Below, piece by piece: positions 30,753 through 55,340 of a DNA stretch of 64,000 bases. Location of the stretch: assembly GCA_022749755.1 (NCBI GenBank), contig CM040443.1:6797191-6861190 (forward strand), written 5' to 3'. A program made the translations under genes and the position numbers. The DNA is from Azadirachta indica (taxonomy: Eukaryota > Streptophyta > Magnoliopsida > Sapindales > Meliaceae). Within the stretch, counting starts at the first letter, position 1. Each line of letters begins with the position of its first letter. Below the pieces are notes generated by a model. The model worked only from the letters and a program-made list of their open reading frames with translations, was not told the origin of the DNA and did no database searches.

Positions 30753-31092
30753 TATATATACACATATATAGCTTTCTCCTTGTTGCGGATTCTCTGTTCG
30801 CTAAATCAATACATCTGTCTTCGTCGAGCCGTGTGATAATTAATGCTGTAGAAGAGTTGTACATCTTGAAGCTTTGAATTGAAGTCACTGGTCCATCGAA
30901 GGTATGCAACCCGCCTCGCTATATCTCTTGTTGACATAGAAAAAGGTTACCTTCTCGACCACTTTTCTGCTATCTTCATCGTCTACAAGGAAAAGGAAAA
31001 TTAAATAAGATTATTAACTGTATAATTATTCGCAATATTATTACACAGAGTGTACGAGGAATGAATTTTTGAGCTGTTAGCAAAGTTGGAAA
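30753..31092 (+). promoter_or_regulatory. Putative core promoter and leader of GH1 gene 4
   Basis: A TATATATACACATATATA stretch begins at 30753, exactly at the right end of the Mutator-like element, followed by a less AT-rich leader-like segment. A possible 5' UTR intron donor (GAAG/GTATGC) lies at about 30898. The gene 4 start codon is at 31093. The TATA assignment and the leader are inferred; no transcript evidence is available. Confidence 0.4.
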
Positions 31093-34789
<3,697 letters not shown>

Positions 34790-35484
34790 TGTATTATGTT
34801 CCACCATTGATTTGATTGAGAAATTCCATTGTCTCTGTAATTAAGCAATTTTTCTTGTGATTCTCACTTATATGTAAATGCAAAATGGGTTTTGAATGCT
34901 GGTTAATTATGCCACATGATTTGCGTTGCCTTATCGTTGAAAAGAAACCAGGCAAACAGAAATTTTGTTTTATTGAAAATAAACATATATATAATTATAA
35001 TTACATATATATATATATGTATTGTTAGGAAAATTATTCTTCAATTGCTCTTGGGCCGGATAAATTTCTGGGTTTTTTTATCACCTATGTCGGGATACTA
35101 CAAATAAGGGAGAATGGCCCCTACCTCCCTTTTAAGCCCGATGCCGTCATCCTTGAAATTTTGATTAATGCCCACCACCATACATTATTGGTATTTGTTA
35201 TTTTTTAAACGTATTTATCAAACTGCCTTTAATATTGTTCAAAAGACTGCAGAAAACAGCCTTTTGTATCAAATGGTTGTGTATTGGGATGCCAACTGAA
35301 GGCATATTTTAAAATTAAATATAATAAAATTTAAATTAAATTATAATGCATATGCTATATATATATATATATATACACACACATATATATACATTGGAAT
35401 ATATAATAGCACTTATTAAATCTTCCAGTTTTCTTTGTTATGGGAAAATCCATGGCATGGGTACAATATAGTGTTCCTTTTCAG
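34790..35484. other. Intergenic, 3' flank of GH1 gene 4
   Basis: AT-rich DNA with a (TA)n/(CA)n tract about 35356-35392. No coding segment until the GH1 fragment that starts near 35485. Confidence 0.5.
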
Positions 35485-35933
35485 GAGTGGGTTATGTAAA
35501 TAGCAGTTCGTGGCCAATTAATTACGCCTTGAATAATAATTTGAGGATAAAATAATTTCATCAACATCTACATATCATATCTCATAACAGCTATGAAGTA
35601 GAAATTTTGATTAAATTAATAAAATCCTTTATGAAAAGCAAATAATTTTGTTTTGCTTTTTGTTTTGTTTTGTTTTAATGCCCTTTTCGTGAAGATTATA
35701 TAATATCCTAGTTGACGTGAACGGATACTTTGCATGGTCGCTTCTCGACAACTTCGTGTGGGAAGAAGGTTAGACTGGTCGGTTTGTAATCACTTACGCA
35801 GACTGCAAAGATGGATTGAAAAGATACCTCGAAAGCTCTGCTCAATATATGCGGTTAAAAAATTTCCTCCAAAACAAAACTAATAGTGCTATTGTTTCCA
35901 CGGCCTCGATCTTCTTTAAAATTGTATCCTGAC
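35485..35933 (+). pseudogene. GH1 3' fragment (exons 12 and 13 only)
   Basis: Exon 12-like sequence (about 35485-35599) encodes a GVGYVNSSSWPINYALNNNLR-type segment and still follows an AG acceptor. Exon 13-like sequence (about 35711-35933) encodes [15 protein letters not shown], with the catalytic-pocket Glu of FEW replaced by Val, and a TAG within the following segment (around 35773). The best visual match is gene 5, immediately downstream. No exons 1-11 exist upstream, so this is the surviving tail of a deleted gene copy. Confidence 0.85.
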
Positions 35934-37167
35934 AGTGATTTATTTGATAATTAACAAGTTTGAATATGTGTTCTATTTACCTCCACATCTTAACATGCAG
36001 CCAGAGATATATAATGCATATATACTGTACATTGAACATGACATTTTGAAAAAGAATGCACGAGTTAAATTAAATTAAGGAAATCTTTATTCAGATCTAC
36101 GTGAAAGTGACATATATAATTATTATAATCTCAAAAGATAACATTATAAATAATGAAGATGTACTTGCACAGATCAACATATATAACTAATGTAGGACCT
36201 TATTGTATACAAGTTCTCCCTCTCTATATAGTATAAAAATATATATGATCTGGCAATAGTGCTAGTGAATTAGGTAGCCATTGTTTTTGTATCAATTAAA
36301 TATTGTGGAAAACAGATAAAGCTAGCTCATAGCTGCATGTTTCTTCCGGTTGTTAAAGAATCTAGAGTAGATACCGACAGTAATGTTCACAAGACCAGCA
36401 CTGCATTTTAATGGTCGTTGCTAAATGTGCTCCAATAGATTTGGTATGAGCAATAACTGCAGGTAATTCAATGCTCATATATAATTGCATAGTTGAAAGT
36501 AATTTCCTGATTATTAATTAAATATAACAGTATGCAATTTTACTTTTGTACACTCATGACATATAACATTTTCTTCGAGGATAGCTGGCGCATGCACCAA
36601 GCACGACTCTATACGTTGGAGTCATTTTCAGGTTGTTGAAGCTTTTGACAAATAATATGAATCTAATTGAAATTTTGGTAGTAGGGTTGAAGGTAAATAT
36701 AACCAAATGCTCGAACAATACGCAAAATACTTCTTCAAGTTCCTTTTTCTTGTACGCAATCTCTCTAATCCAGAAGTTTAGAAAGTTAAGTGGCAGACTC
36801 TAGATCTTCCCTTATCTGCTTGTTTACTTTTCCATCGCCATGAACTCTTCCGAATCCAGCTTTTCTTCTCGTTGATCAATAAATCAACTCATGATAAACG
36901 TATGCAGAACAAGATAATGCTAAATGGAAAGTTAATCAAAGAATATAAAAATGAGAGCATAGAATACTTTACTATAGTAGATTAGACAATTAATTTAATT
37001 GTTTTAAGCAGCATCATTCAATTGATTGTCTTTATCCGTATCTTTTCTTGCTAATTAACTTACAGGCCATGCCCCTCATCATTTGAGGTCATCCGAAATT
37101 TCATGTTTATAAAATATTAATTACGGGCAATTCGATCTGCAGAATTCTTGAGCAGAAACGTTGGAAA
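35934..37167. other. Intergenic, upstream of GH1 gene 5
   Basis: AT-rich unique-looking DNA. It should contain the gene 5 promoter. Parts of the final 500 bp (ATGAGAGCATAGAATA, and AGTTGATTGTC-type stretches near 37010) resemble the upstream region of gene 6 (41985-42060), consistent with duplication including promoter DNA. No gene seen. Confidence 0.45.
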
Positions 37168-40751
<3,584 letters not shown>

Positions 40752-42385
40752 TTGATCTTTGCTCCGATCAGATATATCTAGAGAATAATTGATTATGTAT
40801 TATATAAAAGGGACGAGATTAATAAATTAAGGAGTTCATGATACACAGGAATTGTTCAATTATACACAATGACATTTCTCAATCTTTTCAATCATTTCAA
40901 ACAAATGTGATATTCCACGCATGCAAAAATAAAACTCACGTTGAGGCTAAAACAAGACTTAAGTTTTTCATGAGATAATTAAGGGAACGGATTAATTTAA
41001 TTCTATCATGACATATGAACGAAAAATGTTACAATTAATGTATGGATCATTTGAGTTTGGATATATCACATATTCTATTCAGTATTTGGTGTCCATGATT
41101 CTGTTGATCTTATCTAACCTATGGTTTTATTATAAAATAAAAGGTAAAAAAAAAAACAACGATGACTGTGTGATATGTTTAAAAATTGAACGTGAAATTT
41201 TTTTCAAATATATGAATTAATCAGAAGGAAACATACGCCAAAAAGGATTAAAATAATCATTTATAAAAAAAGATTCAGATCAACATGAAAGTAACACATT
41301 ATTATTTTATTTGGGCATGAGACAATTTTTTGATAATTTAACGCCATAAATATTCAAAGATCGTTTTCTCCATAAAAATGTTGTACACATGCATTTGGTG
41401 ATTGCTTACCTTCTCAAAACACACACACATATAAGCTGGTATGGTGATATGGACAAATTAATAATATCATATATCTAAATTAGGTGGCCATTATTCGTTG
41501 CTTATATATATTAAGATTTATATTTTGAAAAAGTCTAATTGAGAGCTATTAAATTAAAAATTAAGAAACAGCTATGCCTTTTGAAAATATGATTAACATT
41601 CTCATTTCCTTTATGCATCCAGAACATTTTATGCAGTATATATATACATGGTTAGCCGGTGCACAAGTTGTTAGTTTTTGGCAAATTATGAACAAGAATA
41701 TATATGTATAATTGAAGGAATAAAGAAGATCCAAAGTTACAATAATATATCCAAATGCTCCAACAATATATAATACAACAGAATTAGTTAACAATAATTG
41801 ACTAATACTCTAGCCAGATCTTCTCTACACCCAGAGAAAAATTCCATGTTTACTCTCAGCCAAGAGCCTGAATCCGCAGCTATTTTATTTGATTTATAAA
41901 TATAGTAACCCATAAAAGTGTATATGCAAGATGAAATAATGCTGAATATATATATCTTAAAGCAGCCAGTAATAATAGAATAAAAGAAAAATGAGAGCAT
42001 CGAATATATATTATTTTACTAGCTGGGAGTAGTTGGTTGTCTTCAGCAATATCTGTGGCTAGCTATGTCCTTAACTTGTCTTCTTGTTCTCTTTCTGACT
42101 AAAACCGCTCCTTGTAATTCGGGTCATATATATATCCGGCCGATTCCGATCATTATATAGCCAAATAATTATCCCTTTAACAAATATAGCCATATTAAAA
42201 TTACAAGGTTTCTCTTCTTGATCCTTGCATTTCCTTTTCCTCAGCTTTGATCCTTTTGTGTTTAATCTGCAGATTACAGTTAAGTTTGAATTGATCATAA
42301 ATACCAGGTACTAATTCTTCAATAATATATTATATATGTAATGGAGTTCACCGGAACAATTAAATTCTTGAGCAGCAAACTGAAA
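40752..42385. other. Intergenic between GH1 genes 5 and 6
   Basis: AT-rich DNA with no recognised gene. The last several hundred bases should hold the gene 6 promoter and share short blocks with the region upstream of gene 5. An in-frame ATG at 42341 lies 15 codons before the chosen start of gene 6. Confidence 0.45.
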
Positions 42386-46003
<3,618 letters not shown>

Positions 46004-46965
46004 ATTAATTAAATAAGTTCATATAAATCGTTCTGTTTATTTCCGCATGCATGCAGTAGCTAGCGGCTACAGCTCTCTCTTTAATTTCCCTTCATCATGC
46101 ATATTAATGAGAAAAAAGAGTTGCGGATTATATCTGGCTATAACTTGCTTTGCTCATTAACTCGAAGAACGAAATTAATTTCTCAATCTTGTTACAAATT
46201 AAAGAGAAGCCTAGGCCAAAATAGACGGCCTACAAGTGCATACATTGAATTCTCTTGTTTATAATCAGCTGGTCAAAGTTTGACTAACGACCCACTAAGT
46301 AAAATCAATCTGTAAATTGAATTGTCCCATAAGTTTGCAGCCCCGGCTCATAATGCAACTCTTTCTCCGTTCATTCCTAGCGTATTTCATCCCAAATTTC
46401 TAATGTCCCCTCTGTTTGCCTTCTTCTGACCATAGATGAAGCTGCAGCTTAATTGCTTAGAAAAAAAAATATTAAATTTAAAATTTAACCACCAACAGTA
46501 TGTGCACCTCTACGTATATATATCGATAGATCTATATACATATATATATATATATTATTACTCATTGAACACGTACGAAACATTTTTTCAAATTAATTAT
46601 AAATGCAAATATTAAATTGTAAGCGCAAACAGACCAAATATTCTTTTGTAAAAAGAATTTTAGATCAAAAACAGTCTGAGTGTGTTTTTCTTTCTTTTTT
46701 TTTGATAATCTAATGATATAAATATTTAAATATCATTTTATTCATAAAAATGTTTTTCGCACCATTATTATTTTGTTGTATATATACCGGGGCAGAGCCA
46801 CGCTAAGGTCTGCAGGAGCCGTAGCCGCTGCAGCCCTTATAAAACTTTTAAAATTTTCAGATAAAATTGTTAATTTTACCCTTTAACTTTTATTTTTCTT
46901 GTGTTGGCCTCTAAAGAATTCGGATGCTTACATTTTGGCCCCCACAATATTAATTCTGACGCCAC

Positions 46966-47000
<35 letters not shown>

Positions 47001-47468
47001 TAACTTTCCTATTTCCTTTAATGCAACCATGTAAAACATTTAGCTTCATCTTCTCTATCTATTTAGTGGTAAATTCCGAGTTTACTTTTCGCCAAGAACC
47101 TTACTCGAGCTTTTAAATATTATTTGGTTAATAAATATCTCAGCCCATAAAAGTGAGAAAAATAAATTAATATATGCTAAATTAATGGACCGGCCAAATA
47201 ATATATATAATAATATAACAAATTAAAGAAATGAGAGAATATATGGGATTAATATATATAATAATTAATTAAAGGAGTAGTAGTTGTTGTACATGTTCAG
47301 CATGCAGGAAATTAATGATTTAAAAATATATATATATATATTAATTCAATCAGCTGTGAATTCATACAACTTGTCATTTTTCTAATTTGAAGATTAAAAT
47401 TAAGCGTTCAATGACATAATTTCTTGAATCCATTATTAAACTGAAGCGAGTTCGTGAGCAGCACAATC
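46004..47468. other. Intergenic with a possible short interspersed repeat
   Basis: AT-rich DNA with a (TA)n tract at 46972-46997. At about 46793-46972 a segment begins GGGGCAGAGCCACGCTAAGG and ends CTGACGCCACCA, the arrangement of a widespread plant short repeat whose ends resemble GGGGCGGAGCCA and TGGCTCCGCC. I rate that identification low. No gene otherwise. Confidence 0.4.
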
Positions 47469-48315
47469 ATGAAAGTTCAGAATTACTCTCTTGCGCTAGC
47501 CTGGATTGGCTTATTGGCATCCTCATGCCAGGCTTCCACTCTCCTATAATTTTATCATGAATTTTTAATTGGAATTGGAGTTAATCTAAAAAGAAATATT
47601 GGAAGCAATGATTGGAACTAGAGTTACGTAGATACAGTACTCCACTCCAATTTTATCATGAATTTTTAATCGAAACTGTGGTTAATTAATAAATATAATA
47701 AATTAAATGTTAATTATTATTAGCAAAGGAAATTCGACCAATGTTAATTTGCTAGCTGCAGGCATCTCAAAAGGCCGCTACGGATGCTTTTGTTCGGATG
47801 GTGAGTACTGAGTACGTTCAATTTGAGTCGATGACTTAAAAAGTTACATTAAAATTAAAGTTTCCTTGACTTAACATTACTCGATCCAATCAGGCATGGA
47901 GACTATCCGAAGCTCATGCTGAGATTTGGTAAAAGGATCCACTGATTTAATTTCCTTGGATATTATTTAATTACTGAGGCCCGATTATTGACAAAGCCCT
48001 GAGCGGTAATCGTCAACATTTATCAAGTGAGTAGAATGAAGGAAACTGAAAACGATCCTTCTATCTTGCAGACTGTCTGCAAGTTAACTAAATTTGCTGT
48101 AAATCAATACTGATTACTGGGGGGTGCAGACGTTAGAAGATATTCATATTGTGCACCATGGTCATTTCTCGACAGCTTCGAGTGGGATTCAGGTATATTA
48201 TACTCTTCGATTTGGGATGACTTATGTGGACTACAAAAGACGGATTGAAAAGATAACGATACTTCAAGAAATCAGCTTTATGGTTCAAAAATCTCCTCCA
48301 TAAGGAAAACCTTTT
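47469..48315 (+). pseudogene. Highly deleted GH1 relic (gene 7)
   Basis: A signal-peptide start (47469-47549, MKVQNYSLALAWIG then SCQASTLL) ends in a TAA at 47547-47549. After about 200 bp an exon 8 stub (47762-47799, with its middle missing) still has a GT donor. Then come pieces of exon 9 (about 47894-47970), exon 12 (about 47980-48030, ending in a TATCAAGTGAG donor) and exon 13 (48130 to about 48315, with small insertions and frameshifts around DSFEWDSG). Exons 2-7 and 10-11, with both catalytic glutamates, are gone. Exon 13 shares the VRRY variant of gene 6, pointing to gene 6 as its nearest relative. Confidence 0.85.
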
Positions 48316-48748
48316 TTTATATAATATTATTATACTCTTTATGGTTCAACCTTTTTTTTTTTTTTTTATGGTTCAATCATATTTTCAAGCAAATTAAAGA
48401 TGATAGATTGGATGTGGTCCTTTCTCGATGCCCAAGCCCAAATCCACTTCTTATAACTTTAAATATTATACATATTTTGTACTTGTCATTGTCACTTCAT
48501 ATGTATCTGGAACGTTTCCTCAAGCTAACATAACATTTCCCGCAAATTATCAGCTTAATTTTGTAAATATATACATATATATATATATATATGATAAATA
48601 AATAAATGCACATGGGAAGGAAGCAGACAATACTCACATGGAAGAAACATGGGCATTGCTTCCTCGAATCAGAAAACTAACTGTTCGGTTCTTTATTTTT
48701 GTAGTCTTTCTTCGTCTTCCCCTTATGATCTTATCCTCTTAGGCTTAG

Positions 48749-48783
<35 letters not shown>

Positions 48784-51700
48784 TTAATTATTTCTCAAAA
48801 AAACTATCATGTGAGCCTTTAAATATATGCAGGAGACTGGCCCCCATGTATGGAATCAACACACAGAAAAAGTGCATTCAATCATGTATATACATATACA
48901 TATGAGTGCTCTAAATTGCCAAATATATATAATGGAGTATATGTGGACCCTCAAAGATAGCTTGCAAGTGGCATGGTCTTAATTTTCATAAATCAGTGGT
49001 GCCCTTATGTATCCAAAATTAACCAAAGGTACTTTAAATTCCTCTGACCCATACCCAGTTCATATATGCTTTTTTTTTTAGGTTATTTTACATTATTGTC
49101 AGCGCATACTATCCAAAAGTGCTTTTCCAGTGACCCATTTCATAAATGCTTTTTTCCAGCTTATTCTTTATCTTAATATTTATTTTCAGTTTTCATTTCT
49201 ATTCTATGATTGGCATTAAATGATCAACAAGAAGATCATAGAAGAAGAAAGAAAAAACAAGAAGCTCTCCAATCTATACATGCCCACAAATTTAGGCACA
49301 AATATATGGGGTTCCAATGTTTCCATAAGTTTCTTCTTATTATTATTATTATTGTTGTTGTTATATGTATATAGCTGCATGCGAGACTTCAAAATCCAAT
49401 AATCGATGATAGAGACGATCCAACAGAGCACAATTTCAGTTATTCACATGGGTGATGGCCCGACAAAGCACTTTGATCCATCAGCAATTAAAGTTTTTGC
49501 TCAGAAATATATATATATATATATATATATACACAAACATACATATACATATTCGAAAATTGCATGTTCTGAATTTAACAAAAGGTTTAAAAGGGGGGGC
49601 CTACCTAGTTACCTCAATGTTATAATTAATCATAAATACTATTGGCTATAAATATAATTAATGGGAGTGGCACCGAGACTTGTAATTTCTTTTTTCATAC
49701 TTGAGGTAAATTTAAACTATTATGTTAACTTGATTTCAAAGACACTAATTATATTCAACATCTTATGAAAATTTGCTTTCAAATTAAGCGAAATTAATTT
49801 GCATTATAAGATAAGGCCAGGGCGCCATTAATTGATATGTTGCAAGTCATTATTACTAATTAAGACCCTCAAATTAATTTCTAAGTTGGGATTAATTAAT
49901 TTAACATTTATAGCCTATGAATTAATATATAAGATATTAATATTGATTCTTGTATTTTAGACAATATTTATTTATTTTGAGCTTCGTCCCTGTCCTTTAA
50001 GCCAAATTATTGATCTTGATCATTCATCCAATAGTGTCTGCAAGTTGCAGTACTGATTCATCAAAAGCAGCAGGCAGTATATGCATATATATATATATAG
50101 AAAATGCCTATTGGCTATAAATTTCGCAAGAATAAGATGAAACAATTAATATTGTCTTAACCCATTAATTATTGGCAATTAATTAATCAATATTAGAAGT
50201 ACAAAAACTACAAATTATATAAACTCTCGAATCCATGCGATTTATTGCTTGTCCACCAAGTTGGGATATATATATTATAAATCACAACTCATTGGATGGA
50301 TACCATTTACTTACTATCTCTGAATAATAATATATATTATTATTTAATTTTATAGGTATATTTTCGAAAGCTTAGTCTTGCCAAGCAAAGATTTTCTATT
50401 ATCATGAAAATTTGACCATAGGATATATTCCTCAAATCACATGCCACCATTGATTTCTTAAAAAACTTTGACAGAAATATCTTTATTGAAATTAATTTTT
50501 TTTTGTCAATATATATATATCGTGTATTACAAATAACGATTAAGTAAGGGCTGAGCCAAAACTAAATAATGAGGAGGCTAAAATTTTTAAGGAGTAAAAA
50601 ATAAAGTTGAATAGTTAATATTATAAAAATAATAAATAAATCAAAGAGTGAATTAATAATTTTTTAAAATATAAAGATTAAAATGTGTATAAATATAAGA
50701 AATGAGTATAAAATATAAATATAATAATAAAAGATTTTAAAAAAATTTATGAAGCCGGGTGGCCAGGGCTCCCTCAGATCCTAAGAGCGCTTCGCCCCTA
50801 TGTCTAAGCCAACTACCCAACTGTAGAACTATTATTATTATTACAATTACTATTACTATTATTATAATTATGCATGCCATGTATATTCTTCAATTTTACA
50901 ACAACTTTAATTTAGTGCTGTGGTCACAATGCATAATAGCTACTTGATCCTTTCTTATTCTATACTTGGGTAAAAGAACTTTAATAATGTTTCTTCATTT
51001 TGAAGCCATATATATATATATATATATATAATTGGTACAATTAATACTATTGCTTGAAAAATTAATATACATTTCTGTTAATTAAGATATATATATATAT
51101 ATATATATCTTATCTTCTTCGCCTAATCTTACACGACAACTTGTACAAAATTAACTAATATGCAATATAATTAAATGTAGAAGTTTTTATTGTTATTGAT
51201 TGATTTACATGATTTACTAACGGTGCATGGAGTAACACACCAAATTAATTAAAATTAAAGTTTTGGGTTTTATTGTATGAAAAAGTGGTAGCAATATCCA
51301 CTGCATGCATGCATGCATACGCTTTTGCTTCTTGTACGTCTTTATTGATCCCAAACAAATTAAAAATGAGTAATTTCTATTCCCATGATTAATTGGAACT
51401 AATAATCAAGATTCAAGAGCAAATTAATTAAAGCTCTCAAATATATATATATATATATATGAAGAAATTAATTTGTGCTTTAATTTATTTCATGCATGTC
51501 CACCAAACTGGGCACATGGGTGAATTAATGGGTATTATATATACTGACCACAATTTGGCCTCAAAATAATTCAATTGAAATTTGTATAAAAAATAATTAT
51601 CTATATATGCATGCATTTATTAATTAATTCTTGTATATAAACGATTTCTCTCCTCTACTGTTATTCTTAATTAATTATTAAATTTATATATATATATATA

Positions 51701-53880
51701 TATTTATATGTATGATGTCAGTAGTATATACTGCTTTTTTAATTAATTAATTAAATTAATTTAGATCGATGTAGAAGTAAAACATGGTTGCTCAACTCCT
51801 CAATCTTAATCATCCAACTGCCATAATTAAGAAAACTATATATAAATCTTAATTAATTGAATTCCTTGAACATTACCAAAGTCGATGTCAAACGTACGTC
51901 TTGGAGAGGTTATATTAACGAAAATGAAAGATTTTTGACATTATCAATTTACCTACCGGAGAATTAGTTTTATAGCTACATTCATCGACTACTGTGTAAA
52001 CAACTTGTTTAATTTGTACCCTACATTCATATATATATATAAACATGCATATCTTAAATTAGTCACAGGCATAGATTGATTAATTTTATTAATCAATGAT
52101 TATACCTGCCCCTCTTGGTTTATTTATTCTAAAATTGTACAAAAGCTTTAATTTAATTATTTTATCATATATATTTTGAACATAATTAGTTTAATTTTTT
52201 GAGAAGAGAATATCAACATATCGAAAGTGAAAGGTTGTGAACAAATATATATTAATTAATTCGAATTAATATCATTATTTCGTTCATCGAACCAACTTAA
52301 TTATAATCTTCATTTAAACATTTAAATATTTAAATATATTTAAATATATATATAAAACAACAAATCACAAATTGGCAAAAATGGCCGGCTCTCTTCTGTT
52401 ATAAGACTAGTACACCTACCTTCACCAAAAAATAAATATATAATTATATAGTTATCGATTTGTTAAGCTAGGGTTGTTAGTGCTTAAATCATATATCCAC
52501 CTAATATTAATTTAATTATTAGTAATATCTTAATTGATTAAAGTGAAAACCCGTGATCAACATATATAAATAATTGAAGTTGATATAAACGTGTGTGTGT
52601 GTGTTGAAAATAATTGCATGAAACCATGCACTAATTCAATTCGTGCAAGATTATTATAATGCATGAATAATGATATAATTAGAAGCTTTTTCCTTTCTTT
52701 TCTTTTCTTTTCTTTTGAAAACAATATAATTAGAAATTGTATTGATGAAACTTCAGCCAAACCAACTCAATCCATCAAGCCACATCCATATTATGCAATT
52801 AATTGTTGTCTTGCTAGCTAGGCCAAATATTATATGAAAATAACACCTCAACTAAGATAAGTTTTCTTTAATGTAATTTAACATATATATCATGCTCAAT
52901 TATAGCTAAAATAATTCAAATTTTTTGCTCGTTCGCATCATTTATTTGGTAATTAATTAAGTAATTAATTAATTATACAACTATTGAGGTGACATGCGGG
53001 CACATGTAATACACACAAATTGGTGTACTATGATAAACATTTATAATCACTAAATAATTTGAGCCATAGATATATCAATAATATGTGTTGCATCACATAT
53101 TCACATATATTTAAATTTTTCTTCTTTAAAAGCGTAAGAGAATTAGAGAATATATATATATATATATAATTGCTGCGTGATGCTCCCCTTTCAACTGCAT
53201 GCATTGGTTGGTATACATGCACGAATACAACAGCATCGAAAAATTATTTTCTAAAACAATTATTACAAACATAAATTTATTAAAAATATATAAATATAGA
53301 TATATAATTTGTATGTTCATATACATATTGGTAATTAAAGGGAGAGGAGTACCACAAAATTGAAATAATGTTACAGGGAAGACGATGAGAAGGTGAAGTT
53401 TGAACATATGAGTTCCAGGTTTGATAGTATGTCAACATCTGACTATTTCTCTTAATTATATTACATTATTATTATTGTTGTTGTTGTTGTTGTTGTTATC
53501 CAGAATATAATATACATATTAGTTAAACATGTACACACAGATTTTGACTAGATTCTTATGACAAATGAACTAAGAAAGAGGCAGGAGGGAGCATAAAACT
53601 AACATAATTAATTAATATATTTAAAGGCTAGGTAGGGGAAAAATTACAGGATTTGTGTTGGGAAAAGGATGAAATCTACTTTGATGAGGTTAGAAATAAA
53701 ATTGGTAGTAAAAAAGTCTTCTAGTCTCAGACAGACCTAACAAGATGATGGCGATGGGATATTTCCCGCACCCGTAACAGTGTATTTGTTTAATTGCATA
53801 CGTAATATTGGCTGGCTTAGAGTGTCTGACTCAAGAATATATATGCATGGCTTTTGTGGCTGGCAACTCCTTGTCCAGTT

Positions 53881-53926
53881 GTCCTCCTCCTCCTCCTCCT
53901 CCTCCTCCTCCTCCTCCTCCTCCTTC
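53881..53926 (+). repeat. (TCC)n microsatellite
   Basis: About 15 uninterrupted CTC/TCC triplets, followed at once by CATGCC hexamers (53941-53964) and ACATA pentamers (53993-54026). Poly-Ser, poly-Pro or poly-Glu translations across it are artefacts of the array. Confidence 0.9.
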
Positions 53927-55309
53927 TCATTTCGAGATGGCCATGCCCATGCCCATGCCCATGCACCATACCATACCCTTTCTTTTAACACCACACATAA
54001 CATAACATAACATAACATAACATAACAAAAAGTTGACGTTCTTGCTTTCTTTCAACTCTCTTAATTCAATTGAATTTAAAAAGAAACAAAACCCAATTTT
54101 ATAACAATAAAGAAACAATTATAATACTATCATTAAAAATACATAGAAAATGGTTGAGAAGTGAGAATGGTCGTGGAGCATCGAATTGATGATTCAAGAG
54201 TAGAAGAGAAGAGAGTCGTGGGAAAGTGGGAGCTTTACTTTATTTACATCTGTGTTAGAATTAGCAATTATATAATTAATAATGATTATTATGGAAGAGA
54301 GGGGGAAAAGCCAATGAACGATGAGATGCTGATTGCTGGACACAAAACAAAACAAAACAAAACGAAAACATAAAACATACGTTACATACACTAATCAACA
54401 ACAGCTGGCATCTCTGACTGATGGCGTCTAGAATTGAATCGTGAAACCACCCCCCCACTACTCCTCCTCCTGGCGTAACCAAAACGCTAGGACCCAATCC
54501 CCATCTCATCTCATCTCTCCACTTTCTATTGAAAAAGTAAAAGGGCAAGTTTTTATAATTTTTTGGAATTGACTAACTAAGTTATATCATTTTCTTAACT
54601 GTTCATTATTATATGTACCTAAGATTATATTCTCAGTATCGGATTAATCACTTCACCAGCAAGCATTTATCATCATCATCATCATTATCATTATCATTTA
54701 ATTAGCTTTGATTTTTGAGTCTGTCTTTTATGTAATCTGTAATCATGACAATTGTTTTTGTCACCACTTTGATTCATTTGTACGCACCTACTTCTATGCG
54801 CCCCCCATCTCTCCTTGCCTTGCCTTGCCTTGCCTTGCCTTAATTGAAAATGCCGTTGCATCATCGTTTATTTTTCTTCGCAAATGAATGCAACTTTTAT
54901 GTCAACTTATCTTTATTAAAAATAAAACGTCTTATTAAACAAATAAAAATATTTATTAGTATTCTCACTTTGTATCTAATTAAAAAATAAACATTCAAAA
55001 TATCTTTTTTTACGTTAGTTTTTAATCTCAATGTATTAATTAATTTATTCTCTTATTAATGTCTTATTAAAAGTAAACATTTTATTATACATACTTAATC
55101 AACCCATGTTTACATAGACTGAATCTTTTTTTTTTCTTTTGTGACATTAGACATGTAAACGACACATATTATCATTCTATTTAATCAATGTAGATTTTTA
55201 TATATCAAAATATTTTTTCATTATAAATATTTAGGGTAAATGTGTCTTTACAAAATAAAAGATATATGATATAGTGTCTAAATTATTATAATAATAATTA
55301 TTATTATTA

Positions 55310-55340
<31 letters not shown>

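Noticed and set aside
42341..42385. Upstream in-frame ATG for GH1 gene 6
   Set aside because: It would add 15 residues ahead of the signal peptide, unlike the sibling genes; the ATG at 42386 aligns with gene 5. It is still possible as an alternative start.
53737..54018. Open frames encoding poly-Glu, poly-Ser or poly-Pro on both strands
   Set aside because: They are translations of the TCC, CATGCC and ACATA microsatellites in different frames. There is no domain or splice support.
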